Positions 5,989-13,014 of a DNA stretch of 22,054 nt are shown here, one piece after another. The DNA lies in assembly GCA_044375275.1 (NCBI GenBank), contig JBILMZ010000025.1:1-22054 (forward strand), in the 5' to 3' direction. The position numbers and the translations under genes are program-made. The notes beneath the pieces are model-generated. The model had not been told where the DNA came from. It was given only the letters and a program-made list of their open reading frames with translations, and did no database searches. This stretch comes from SZUA-430 sp044375275 (GTDB lineage Bacteria; Pseudomonadota; Alphaproteobacteria; Micropepsales; Micropepsaceae). Position 1 is the stretch's first letter. Every line of letters starts with the position of its first letter.

Positions 5989-7164
5989 TCACTCCGCCGC
6001 CGGCTTCTTCGACTTCGCAGCCTGCTCCTGCGTGTGCTTCTGCACCGTCGCCATCGCAGCCCCGATCGCCGCGCCGATGAACGTGTCCTTGTTCGAGCCG
6101 ACATCGTTGTAGCTTTCGATGCGGTTCGAGTTGACGTTGTTGATCACCGGCTGCACGTGGCGCTGCCACAGCTCATACGACTTCTTCGTGTTCTCGAAGT
6201 TGGCCCAGTTATGCGCGAGCTGCAGGAAGGCGCCGAACTCGCCCTGCTTCGCCTGGAGGCGGCGGATCTGGGCGATGGCGTCATCCGGCGTACCGACGAC
6301 GATCGTGCCGTCCTTGATGCCCTGCATGACGGGGTCGACGCTGCGGTCGAGGTTCGGGTTGATCGGACTGATGTGCTGGAAGTAGTCGGCCCACTTCTGG
6401 TAGCCGTATCTCACATTGTCTATCGCCTGCTGCTTCGTCTCGGCGATATGCACCGGTCCGACGAGACGCAGCTTCTCCGGATCCATCGTCCGACCGTTTT
6501 CGGCAGCAACGTCGTTCGCGATCTTCCAGTTGATGCCAAGCGCGTCATATCCGCCAGACTGCGTCGCCGCCACGCACAGCATGCCAAAACCATGGCGTCC
6601 CGCAAGCTTGCCGCCCGAGGGCGTCATGCTGGAAGCCACGCAGATTTCCGGATGCGGCCAGGTATAGGGCTTCAGCTGGCACGATGCGTTGGAGAGGTTG
6701 AACCATTCCGTCTTCTTCGTGACACGCTCGCCATTGAAGAGCTTCAGGATCACTTCAAGCCCTTCGACCATGCGGTCACGCTGCGTGTGCGGATCGATGC
6801 CGAGCTGGAACGCGTCCGACGGCAACAGGCCAGGTCCCACGCCGAACATCACGCGCCCGCGCGTCTGGTGGTCGAGCTGGATCATGCGGTTCGCGACGGT
6901 CAGCGGGTTGTGGTAGGGCAGCGAAACGACGCCGGTGCCAAGCCGGATGCGCTTCGTGCGCTCCGCGGCCGCGGCGATGAAGAGTTCAGGCGAGGCGATG
7001 ATCTCGTAGCCAGCCGAATGATGCTCGCCAATCCACGCTTCGTCATAGCCAAGCCGATCCAGATGCTCGACGAGTTCAAGGTCGCGGTGGATGCAAAGCG
7101 TCGGATCCTCGTCCAGCGGATGGAAGGGCGCGAGGAAGATGCCGTTTCTGAGTTTGATCGCCAT
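5989..7164 (-). CDS. LLM-class flavin-dependent oxidoreductase (luciferase-like monooxygenase)
   Basis: A 391-residue TIM-barrel enzyme of the bacterial luciferase superfamily, which uses reduced FMN or F420 to oxidise a substrate, usually with O2. Recognisable stretches are GYDEAWIGEHH (39-49), SPELFIAAAAERTKRIRLG.GV (58-79), SLPYHNPLTVANR (81-93), LDHQTRGRVMFGVGPG (97-112) and a C-terminal GTPDDAIAQI segment. The layout resembles limonene 1,2-monooxygenase-like and other single-chain members more than LuxA, but the substrate cannot be named. The ORF runs upstream to 7236; I chose the ATG at 7164 because MAIKLRNGIF is the usual first strand and AGGA lies 9 bases before it. The last 30 residues (AAKSKKPAAE) are a lysine/alanine-rich tail beyond the barrel. 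It diverges from an alcohol dehydrogenase gene. Confidence 0.88.
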   Translation of the reverse strand: MAIKLRNGIFLAPFHPLDEDPTLCIHRDLELVEHLDRLGYDEAWIGEHHSAGYEIIASPELFIAAAAERTKRIRLGTGVVSLPYHNPLTVANRMIQLDHQTRGRVMFGVGPGLLPSDAFQLGIDPHTQRDRMVEGLEVILKLFNGERVTKKTEWFNLSNASCQLKPYTWPHPEICVASSMTPSGGKLAGRHGFGMLCVAATQSGGYDALGINWKIANDVAAENGRTMDPEKLRLVGPVHIAETKQQAIDNVRYGYQKWADYFQHISPINPNLDRSVDPVMQGIKDGTIVVGTPDDAIAQIRRLQAKQGEFGAFLQLAHNWANFENTKKSYELWQRHVQPVINNVNSNRIESYNDVGSNKDTFIGAAIGAAMATVQKHTQEQAAKSKKPAAE

Positions 7165-7250
7165 GAAAGTCAGTCCTGTTATTGATTGGCAATGCCGGAT
7201 GCCTGCAATACTGTCAGCCAATCCGGACATTGACAACTGAAGTGATGAAC

Positions 7251-8279
7251 ATGCGCGCAGCCGTTTTCAAGGAAGTAGGGAAGCCTCTCGTCGTCGAGAA
7301 CATCGACGCGCCGAAATGCGGGGCAACCGATCTCATTCTGAAAGTGTGCAATTGCGGAATCTGCGGATCCGACCTGCACATGACCGAAGCCACGTCGATC
7401 CAGCCACTGCCAGGTGGCTCCGTCATGGGTCACGAATTTGCCGGAGAAGTCGTGGAAGTAGGCTCCGCCGTAAAGGGTAAATGGAAGGAAGGCGACCGCG
7501 TTGCGGGCTTTCCTTACATTCGTTGCGGCGCGTGCGCCGGATGCCGCGAGAGCGGCGGCGGCTTCAGCGTATGCGAAAAGGGAATCAGCGTCGGCCTCGG
7601 CCAGAGCCACGGCGCCTATGCAGAATACGTGCGCATCGGTGCAAGCGGCGCGCACCGCCTGCCAGACATTGTGAGCTTCCAGGAAGGCGCGATGGTCGAA
7701 CCGCTCGCGGTTGGCCTGCACGCCGTCGACAAGGCGCAGATGCCGCGTGGCGCGACGGTGCTCGTGATCGGCGCAGGTCCAGTCGGCCTCTCCGTCATGC
7801 TGTGGGCCAAGTTCCTTGGTGCACGCCATGTCATCGTCAGTGACCGCGCCCCGCTGCGAGCGAAGATGGCGGCACGCTTTGGTGCGACGGATGCCATTGA
7901 TCCGTCAAAGGCATTGATCCCTCAGGTCGAGGCCATTGCAGGTAACGGCCCGGAATTCATCTTCGAATGCGTCGGCGCACCAGGCATGATCAACGAAATC
8001 ATGATGATGGCGCCGCGCAACTGCAAGATCATCGTGGCCGGCGTATGCCAGCAGATGGACATGATCCTGCCCTTGATGGGCGTCGTGAAGGAATTGTGCC
8101 TGCAGTTCGTGCTTGGGTACCGCCCGGCAGATTTCGACTATGTCATTGACATGATTGCGAAAGACCGCGTCGACGTCGAGCACATGATTACCGATGTCGT
8201 AAACCTTGATGGCTTGCCGGCCGCGTTTGACGCTCTGCGCAAACCGGTGCATCAATGCAAGGTAATGCTGCAGAACTGA
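7251..8279 (+). CDS. Zinc-dependent medium-chain alcohol dehydrogenase
   Basis: A 342-residue MDR-superfamily dehydrogenase that should interconvert an alcohol and an aldehyde or ketone with NAD(P). The GroES-like half carries catalytic zinc ligands Cys38 (NCGICGSDLH), His61-Glu62 (MGHEFAG) and Glu150 (MVEPLAVG). Structural-zinc cysteines are at 92, 95, 98 and 108; the last gap is 9 residues instead of the usual 7. The Rossmann motif VIGAGPVGLS is at 172-181, with a likely acidic NAD-selective residue after strand 2 (VSDRAP). The ATG at 7251 has GAAG 8 bases upstream; ATG 7245 and TTG 7182 are in frame but poorer. It resembles sorbitol/threonine dehydrogenase relatives. A membrane protein gene follows after 13 bases, probably in one transcript. 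Confidence 0.92.
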   Translation: MRAAVFKEVGKPLVVENIDAPKCGATDLILKVCNCGICGSDLHMTEATSIQPLPGGSVMGHEFAGEVVEVGSAVKGKWKEGDRVAGFPYIRCGACAGCRESGGGFSVCEKGISVGLGQSHGAYAEYVRIGASGAHRLPDIVSFQEGAMVEPLAVGLHAVDKAQMPRGATVLVIGAGPVGLSVMLWAKFLGARHVIVSDRAPLRAKMAARFGATDAIDPSKALIPQVEAIAGNGPEFIFECVGAPGMINEIMMMAPRNCKIIVAGVCQQMDMILPLMGVVKELCLQFVLGYRPADFDYVIDMIAKDRVDVEHMITDVVNLDGLPAAFDALRKPVHQCKVMLQN

Positions 8280-8292
8280 CACCGGAGCATGC

Positions 8293-8979
8293 ATGGATAC
8301 GAGCGCCATCCCGTTCATCTGGGCCGACGTGCCCGGGCACGCGGCCTTCTTGCTGATCGCCATCTCGTATTATCTCACGAACATCTACTGGCTGCGCGTG
8401 ATTGCGGTGATCGGCCTGTCGCTCGAGATCGTCTACTTCAATCTCGCTGGCGGTGCGATGCACGCCGGAATCGCATGGGACGTCATTTTCATCGCCATCA
8501 ACCTCTGGCAGATCTACTGGCTCGTGGACGAAAAGCGGAAGTTCCGGAAAGTACAGGACGCACATCTCCTGCGGCAGGGCGTGTTCGCGGGCTTCAGTGA
8601 CGGCCAGCTCGCACGCCTCGTCATGTCAGGACAGTGGAAGGATCTCGACCCGGGCACGGTGCTGACCCATCAGGGACAGGAAGTGGCTGCGTTGACACTC
8701 ATCTGCGATGGACATGCCATCGTTGATGTCGGCGGCAACATCGTGGCTCAGCTGACAAACGGAGCCTTCGTGGGCGAGATGGCGTTCGTCACCGGCAAGC
8801 CGGCATCCGCAACCGTCATCGTCGAGCAGCCCACGCGTGCCTTTGTTTTCGAGATGGCAAAACTGCGCAAGCTTGTCGACACGGATGAGTCAGTGGCGAT
8901 GGCCATCCACCGCGTGGTCGGTCGCGACCTCGCCTCGAAGCTGCAGCACCGCAATGACGTGCGGACCGGCACCGCCTGA
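8293..8979 (+). CDS. Three-helix membrane protein with cyclic-nucleotide-binding-like (Popeye-type) domain
   Basis: A 228-residue protein. Three hydrophobic segments lie near residues 17-32, 35-54 and 60-78 (HAAFLLIAISYYL, VIAVIGLSLEIVYFNLAG, IAWDVIFIAINLWQIYWL), followed by a charged linker (DEKRKFRKVQ) and a CNBD beta-roll from about 95 to 215. The roll shows the turn G.VLTHQGQEVAALTLICDG and the phosphate-cassette region FVGEMAFVTGKPASATV (159-175). This arrangement, three helices then a cyclic-nucleotide fold, is that of Popeye-domain proteins. The Glu of the cassette is present (162), but the Arg that contacts cyclic phosphate in CAP/PKA is Ala (171), so binding may differ or be lost. 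ACCGGAG lies 5 bases upstream of the ATG, and the gene is 13 bases after the dehydrogenase stop. Its partner is unknown. Confidence 0.85.
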   Translation: MDTSAIPFIWADVPGHAAFLLIAISYYLTNIYWLRVIAVIGLSLEIVYFNLAGGAMHAGIAWDVIFIAINLWQIYWLVDEKRKFRKVQDAHLLRQGVFAGFSDGQLARLVMSGQWKDLDPGTVLTHQGQEVAALTLICDGHAIVDVGGNIVAQLTNGAFVGEMAFVTGKPASATVIVEQPTRAFVFEMAKLRKLVDTDESVAMAIHRVVGRDLASKLQHRNDVRTGTA

Positions 8980-8985
8980 CGCTGG

Positions 8986-10506
8986 CTACACGCCGACGCG
9001 GGAATCCGGCAGGTCACGCCAGGCCGTCTCGCGCGTATAGTCCTCAACCGCACTTGCGACCTCATTCCCGCCGCCAAACACGACGTGTTTTGGCTGATCG
9101 GATTTACGCTGCGGCCAGGCACTGCCGTCGATCACTGGTGCCCCACTGCGGGCAAACGACGCCCACGCCTGCATCATGCTGCGGTTGATCGCATCGGCGA
9201 CGTCGCCCTTGCCGAAGAAATTGTCGGGCCCCTTGAGGCTATGCGATCCAAACACGAACCCGAGTTCGATGGCATGGCACGAGCCAAACACCCCGCCGAC
9301 CGCAGGCGATCTCCAGTCAAACCTGTACGCATACACAGGGGCAACCGCCGACTGCGCATCGAGCAGCCGGGCTGTGGGCTCACGAAACGCCCGCAGCGTC
9401 TGCATCTCCACGTAACGCTCATAGGGTAAAGTTGCGCCGCTCGCCGCGATCAGAGTGGGACCATGTTCGCCGAACATGCGCTCCGCCCAGCGCTGCAGGC
9501 GAGCCTCATCCATCGCCTGGATCTTGGGGTCGAGCGCCGTCCAGAGCCTCCACTCTTCCTGCGTCGTTCCCGCGATCAGCGGAACGCCGCGCGCGGATCC
9601 GTTGCGAATGGCTTCGATCGGAACCGAAGGGAGAACATTGCCATCAACCACGGGCTGGAAGGCCATGGTTCCAAGTTTGTGCGGGTCCTGCAGATTGTCG
9701 ACTTCATTGAGGAGGGTGAGCTGTGCCTTCAGCAGCACCTCAATCGGCGCATCTTCGAGCGCCGCAACACCAAGCCCCGTGTGCCGGATGAACACCTCGG
9801 CAATGCGGCTTGCATGATCGCGCGTATGCGAGAAATGCCCGCCGCCACTCTGGCAGATCGCCTTGTGGAACAGGCCCTGCGCCTGCGGGCTGGCCATGAG
9901 CGAGACGACCGACATGCCGCCGGCACTCTCTCCGAAGATCGTCACATTGGAGGGATCGCCGCCAAAGCCCGCGATGTTGTCCTGCACCCAGCGCAGCGCC
10001 GCGATCTGGTCCATCAGGCCTTCGGAGCCACCCGCGCCAATCTTGCCACCGGTGACGTCCGCCAGACGCAGGAATCCGAAACTGCCCAGGCGATAGTTGA
10101 TCGTGACAACCACCACGTCGCCGCTCTCGCTCAGGTGCTGCCCATGATAGAGGCCAAGGCTTCCCGCACCGGTCGTGAACGCGCCGCCATGAATCCAGAC
10201 CATCACGGGTCGCTTCCGGCTGTCACACGCCGGCGTCCAGACGTTCAGGTGAAGGCAGTCTTCGCCTTGCGTGCCACCGCCCGTGCCAAGGAGGCCCTGT
10301 AGCTGTGTCGGGTTCTGCGGCGCCATGTGGGCATAGTGCCGGGCAGGGCGTGTGCCGCTCCACGGTGCCATGGGCTCGGGCGCATGCCAGCGGCGCGCCG
10401 TGGCGAACGGAATACCCTTGAACACGCAAACGCCACCGCGCTGCGCGCCTTCAAGCTTCCCGCAGGCGGTATCGGCAACAACGGCAATGGATTCAGGCGA
10501 GTTCAT
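8986..10506 (-). CDS. Type B carboxylesterase/lipase
   Basis: A 506-residue alpha/beta-hydrolase of the carboxylesterase B (PnbA/cholinesterase) family, which cleaves carboxylic esters. Family signatures are EDCLHLNVWTP at 82-92, the oxyanion-hole WIHGGAF at 104-110, and the nucleophile elbow FGESAGG with Ser194. The likely acid is Glu318 (AGTTQEEW) and the likely base His411 (GSCHAIELGFVFG). No signal peptide is seen, so the enzyme is probably cytoplasmic. The ATG at 10506 has GGAG 6-7 bases upstream and lies 12 bases after the stop of a GST gene, so it is the last gene of a GST-GST-esterase operon. Its stop lies 6 bases from that of the convergent Popeye-like gene. The natural ester is unknown. 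Confidence 0.92.
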   Translation of the reverse strand: MNSPESIAVVADTACGKLEGAQRGGVCVFKGIPFATARRWHAPEPMAPWSGTRPARHYAHMAPQNPTQLQGLLGTGGGTQGEDCLHLNVWTPACDSRKRPVMVWIHGGAFTTGAGSLGLYHGQHLSESGDVVVVTINYRLGSFGFLRLADVTGGKIGAGGSEGLMDQIAALRWVQDNIAGFGGDPSNVTIFGESAGGMSVVSLMASPQAQGLFHKAICQSGGGHFSHTRDHASRIAEVFIRHTGLGVAALEDAPIEVLLKAQLTLLNEVDNLQDPHKLGTMAFQPVVDGNVLPSVPIEAIRNGSARGVPLIAGTTQEEWRLWTALDPKIQAMDEARLQRWAERMFGEHGPTLIAASGATLPYERYVEMQTLRAFREPTARLLDAQSAVAPVYAYRFDWRSPAVGGVFGSCHAIELGFVFGSHSLKGPDNFFGKGDVADAINRSMMQAWASFARSGAPVIDGSAWPQRKSDQPKHVVFGGGNEVASAVEDYTRETAWRDLPDSRVGV

Positions 10507-10518
10507 GGAAGTCTCCGT

Positions 10519-11439
10519 TCAGGCTGGCATGACCATAAAGCCGGCGCGTGGAAAATGCACGACCACGTCACCCACCTCGGGCACGCTGCGACGAATGGCG
10601 ATTTCATGCGCGTTCGAGAACACGATTTCGCCAACGACCGGATCGCGGCCATAGTCGTCCGCCATCACGCTGACGCGGTCACCTGGCTTGCGTCCATTGG
10701 GGTCGAACCCGTCCGCAGGGCCCACCGGCGTCGGTGTGGCTGTGCGCGCAATGGCAAGCGCCTCCTTGGAATCCATCGGCGTGTAGGTGCCATGTCCAAG
10801 CGCCTTCACGCGCGCGTACCACGCCGACACAAGCGGGAATTCCCTGAGCAGGCCGTCAGCGATGGCCGACAGCGGCCCGCTGAGGAACCAGATGTTCATG
10901 TGGCAGTGCGCATCAATGACGGAGGGTGTGTCGCCGCCAAGGAAGGGTTTGCCGCTGGCCAGGCTGTCACTGATCATCGCTGCATGCGCGCGCCACTGGT
11001 CGCGGAACATCGGGCTGGCCGCCTTCATCATCGTGTAGTCGAAGGGCCGGTCAGGGAACATCTTCTCTCGGTCCTTCTTGAACTCTTCAGGCACCATGGG
11101 GCCGATCTCACCGAAGATGATCGGAACAGTGGCCTGGAAGAATGGCCTGTCCGTCCAGAAGCCGAGCCCGTAGGAAAGCCCGCCATCGCGCACGATCCTT
11201 GTCTCCGGAAAGCGGCGCTCCAGTTCGCGGATGATGAGCTGCGTGTCGCAATAGATGTCCGCGCCGATCTGCATCACGGGCGTCTTGCGATAGCCACCCG
11301 TGAGCGGCATCAGGTCCGGCTTCGGCATCATGCTGGGGATTTCCACCGATCGCCACGCTAGCTTCTTCATGCCGAAGATCACGCGGATCTTCTCGGAGAA
11401 GGGCGACGTCCAGTAGTGATGGAAGATGATCTCGGTCAT
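10519..11439 (-). CDS. Glutathione S-transferase family protein with C-terminal extension
   Basis: A 306-residue protein. Residues 1-80 are a thioredoxin-like GST N-domain: IIFHHYWTSPFSEKIRVIFG (4-23), the cis-Pro loop RKTPVMQIG (51-59) and DTQLIIRELERRFP (65-78). Residues 85-215 form the helical C-domain. About 90 further residues (218-306) are not part of a normal 200-230 residue GST and include GRKPGDRVSVMADDYGRDPV, GEIVFSNAHEIAIRR and GDVVVHFPRAGF, a strand-rich pattern like a small beta-barrel. GSTs conjugate glutathione to electrophiles or act as isomerases and lyases in aromatic catabolism. The ATG at 11439 is 5 bases after the stop of another GST gene, so the longer ORF to 11529 is not used. 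The reaction is unknown. Confidence 0.88.
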   Translation of the reverse strand: MTEIIFHHYWTSPFSEKIRVIFGMKKLAWRSVEIPSMMPKPDLMPLTGGYRKTPVMQIGADIYCDTQLIIRELERRFPETRIVRDGGLSYGLGFWTDRPFFQATVPIIFGEIGPMVPEEFKKDREKMFPDRPFDYTMMKAASPMFRDQWRAHAAMISDSLASGKPFLGGDTPSVIDAHCHMNIWFLSGPLSAIADGLLREFPLVSAWYARVKALGHGTYTPMDSKEALAIARTATPTPVGPADGFDPNGRKPGDRVSVMADDYGRDPVVGEIVFSNAHEIAIRRSVPEVGDVVVHFPRAGFMVMPA

Positions 11440-11444
11440 GGGGC

Positions 11445-12236
11445 TCACTTGAATTCGTTGGAGAAGCGGATGGTGTCGGCCTTGATGCCCTCGAGCACAA
11501 CGTCGAGGCCGCCCGAGCGGATCATCCACTCGAGGCGGTGGTCACGGTATTCGCGCTTGAACAGGCGCTGTCGGACGGCTTCGCCGACCATGACCATGCC
11601 CTTGATGGACTCCGCCGCCGCCTCGGCCGTCTTTGCGACGGAGGGGCGGGCATTGGCGCGGGCCTGCCACTGGCCAAGCTTCGACGAAGCGGATGGTCCG
11701 ACGCCAAGTCCCGCCGATCCGTTGATATAGGGAATGACGGAAAGGTCGGCCCAGCCAAAGCTGTCACCGCAGAGCCAGGTCTGGTCACCCAGTTGCCGTT
11801 CAAGCCACGCAAAGAAGTCGCGCGCCTGGCCGGCCGCGCGGGCCTCGATCACGCGTGCCCGTTCACCCTCGGCACGCTTGAACCAGCGCAGCTCGCCCAG
11901 CCCCCAGTTGATGGGTTCGTAAAGCGTGTCCATCGCATCCTCGATCATGCGCGCCTTGGCGCGCAGCTTCGGATCCTTCGGCAGCATGGGTGGTGTCGGG
12001 AAGCTGTCCTCGATGTACTCAAGGATCACCGTAGAATCGAACACCGAGAAATCGCCATGCACGAGGGCTGGGACCTCGCCGCGCGGGCTCGCCGCAAGGA
12101 AAGCATTGTCGACCTGGCCCGTGCCGATGGCCGTGGGTGTTCTGAGCGCGAAGTCGACACCCTTTTCGTAGAGCGCGATCTTGCACTTCTGCGCATAGGG
12201 AGACAGCGGATGCTCGTAGAGGATCAGGCCTGACAT
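11445..12236 (-). CDS. Glutathione S-transferase family protein
   Basis: A 263-residue GST. The N-terminal thioredoxin-like domain reads LILYEHPLSPYAQKCKIALYEKG (the SPYAQK segment at 12-17 is the glutathione-site loop), with cis-Pro in PRGEVPALVH (51-60) and the gamma-glutamyl-binding pair in VFDSTVILEYIED (65-77). The helical C-domain follows, with the CGDSFGWADLSVIPYI motif typical of the N-capping box region. A tail of about 40 residues (REYRDHRLEWMIRSGG..) extends past the usual end. The ATG at 12236 replaces a longer ORF from 12290 because it starts at the first strand. It is the first gene of the GST-GST-esterase operon and diverges from a GNAT gene across 76 bases. Two GSTs with an esterase suggest xenobiotic or aromatic-ester processing, which is inference. 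Confidence 0.9.
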   Translation of the reverse strand: MSGLILYEHPLSPYAQKCKIALYEKGVDFALRTPTAIGTGQVDNAFLAASPRGEVPALVHGDFSVFDSTVILEYIEDSFPTPPMLPKDPKLRAKARMIEDAMDTLYEPINWGLGELRWFKRAEGERARVIEARAAGQARDFFAWLERQLGDQTWLCGDSFGWADLSVIPYINGSAGLGVGPSASSKLGQWQARANARPSVAKTAEAAAESIKGMVMVGEAVRQRLFKREYRDHRLEWMIRSGGLDVVLEGIKADTIRFSNEFK

Positions 12237-12312
12237 GGGGTATACCGGGTTGTAGAAATGGCGATGATCTGCAATAGCACAATCGCGCAATCAATCGAGA
12301 GGGAGGTCAGGC

Positions 12313-12810
12313 ATGGAGCCGGTATACGGCGTGGATCCGCGGGCACTCGACGTGGAAAAATCCTGGGGTTCGATACTGGTGCGGCCTCTCAGCCGCAACG
12401 ACAGGTCGCAATGGGACCGCCTCTGGACGCTCTATCTCGAATTCTACAAGACAGAACTTCCCGGCGCGCAATACGACCTGACCTTTGAACGCCTGCTGGA
12501 TCCCGGCGAACCCATGTTCGGCTATCTCGCCGAGAAGGACGGCCAGCCGCGCGGCCTCGTGCACATCATCCTGCACCGGTCGGCCTGGATCGACGGCCCC
12601 TCTTGCTACCTGCAGGATCTCTACGTCGACAGCGACCTGCGCGGAACCGGCATGGGCCGCGCGCTGATCGAGCACGTCTATCACGTCGTCAAAGGCTTCG
12701 GCGGCACCCGCGTCCACTGGCTGACCCAGGACACAAACGAAACCGCCCGCCACCTCTACGACCGCGTGGCAAAGAACCAGGGCTTCATCCAGTACGTCAA
12801 AGCCCTCTAA
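12313..12810 (+). CDS. GNAT-family N-acetyltransferase
   Basis: A 165-residue acetyltransferase of the GNAT fold. Motif A is clear: YLQDLYVDSDLRGTGMGRAL at 99-118, with the acetyl-CoA pyrophosphate loop RGTGMG (110-115). Motif B follows with HWLTQDTNETARHLYDRVAKNQGFIQY, ending in the usual 'A..LY...GF..Y' helix/strand. The N-terminal half (ILVRPLSRNDRSQWDRLWTLYLEFY) is the normal alpha1-alpha2 region. The ATG at 12313 is preceded by GGGAGG at 12300-12305, a strong ribosome binding site. It stands alone on the plus strand, and a 12-bp perfect hairpin begins 4 bases after its stop. It is only distantly similar to the GNAT at 5359, so they are not a recent duplication. The substrate is unknown. 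Confidence 0.9.
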   Translation: MEPVYGVDPRALDVEKSWGSILVRPLSRNDRSQWDRLWTLYLEFYKTELPGAQYDLTFERLLDPGEPMFGYLAEKDGQPRGLVHIILHRSAWIDGPSCYLQDLYVDSDLRGTGMGRALIEHVYHVVKGFGGTRVHWLTQDTNETARHLYDRVAKNQGFIQYVKAL

Positions 12811-12813
12811 AAT

Positions 12814-13001
12814 CTCCCCCAAAGCAAAGCTTTGGGGGAGTGGGTCAGCAAAGCTGACCCGAGGGGGGCAGCGCTGGTATTTGAAAACGCAGTTTTCCGC
12901 GCGTTCGCGTCTTCGCGTGAGAATTTCCTTTAGCACGAAGCGCCGCCCCCCTCGTTCGCTGCGCGAACACTCCCCCAAAACGCTGCCGCGTTTTTGGGGA
13001 G
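12814..13001. repeat. Composite hairpin-rich intergenic repeat, 188 bp
   Basis: A chain of palindromes: CTCCCCCAAAGC/GCTTTGGGGGAG around AAA (12814-12840, perfect 12-bp stem), GGGTCAGC/GCTGACCC around AAA (12842-12860), GAAAAC/GTTTTC (12883-12897), GTTCGC/GCGAAC (12954-12968), and CTCCCCCAAAACGC against GCGTTTTTGGGGAG (12970-13001, one mismatch). A long-range pair, GAGGGGGGCAGCGC (12861-12874) and GCGCCGCCCCCCTC (12940-12953), encloses the middle. The outer arms are related, so the whole element is roughly symmetrical. It separates the convergent GNAT and MBL genes and could terminate both. Similar CTCCCCC... elements are dispersed in alphaproteobacterial genomes. Confidence 0.82.
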
Positions 13002-13014
13002 AGAGAGTGGCTTA

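Noticed and set aside
5857..7185. 442-codon open frame on the plus strand opposite the flavin oxidoreductase
   Set aside because: It starts inside the palindromic repeat and reads antisense through the luciferase-like gene; the composition is rich in Arg/His/Val and no domain is visible.
10327..11361. 344-codon open frame on the plus strand across the esterase start and first GST
   Set aside because: It is antisense to two well-supported genes; the residues are His/Arg-rich and lack any fold signature.
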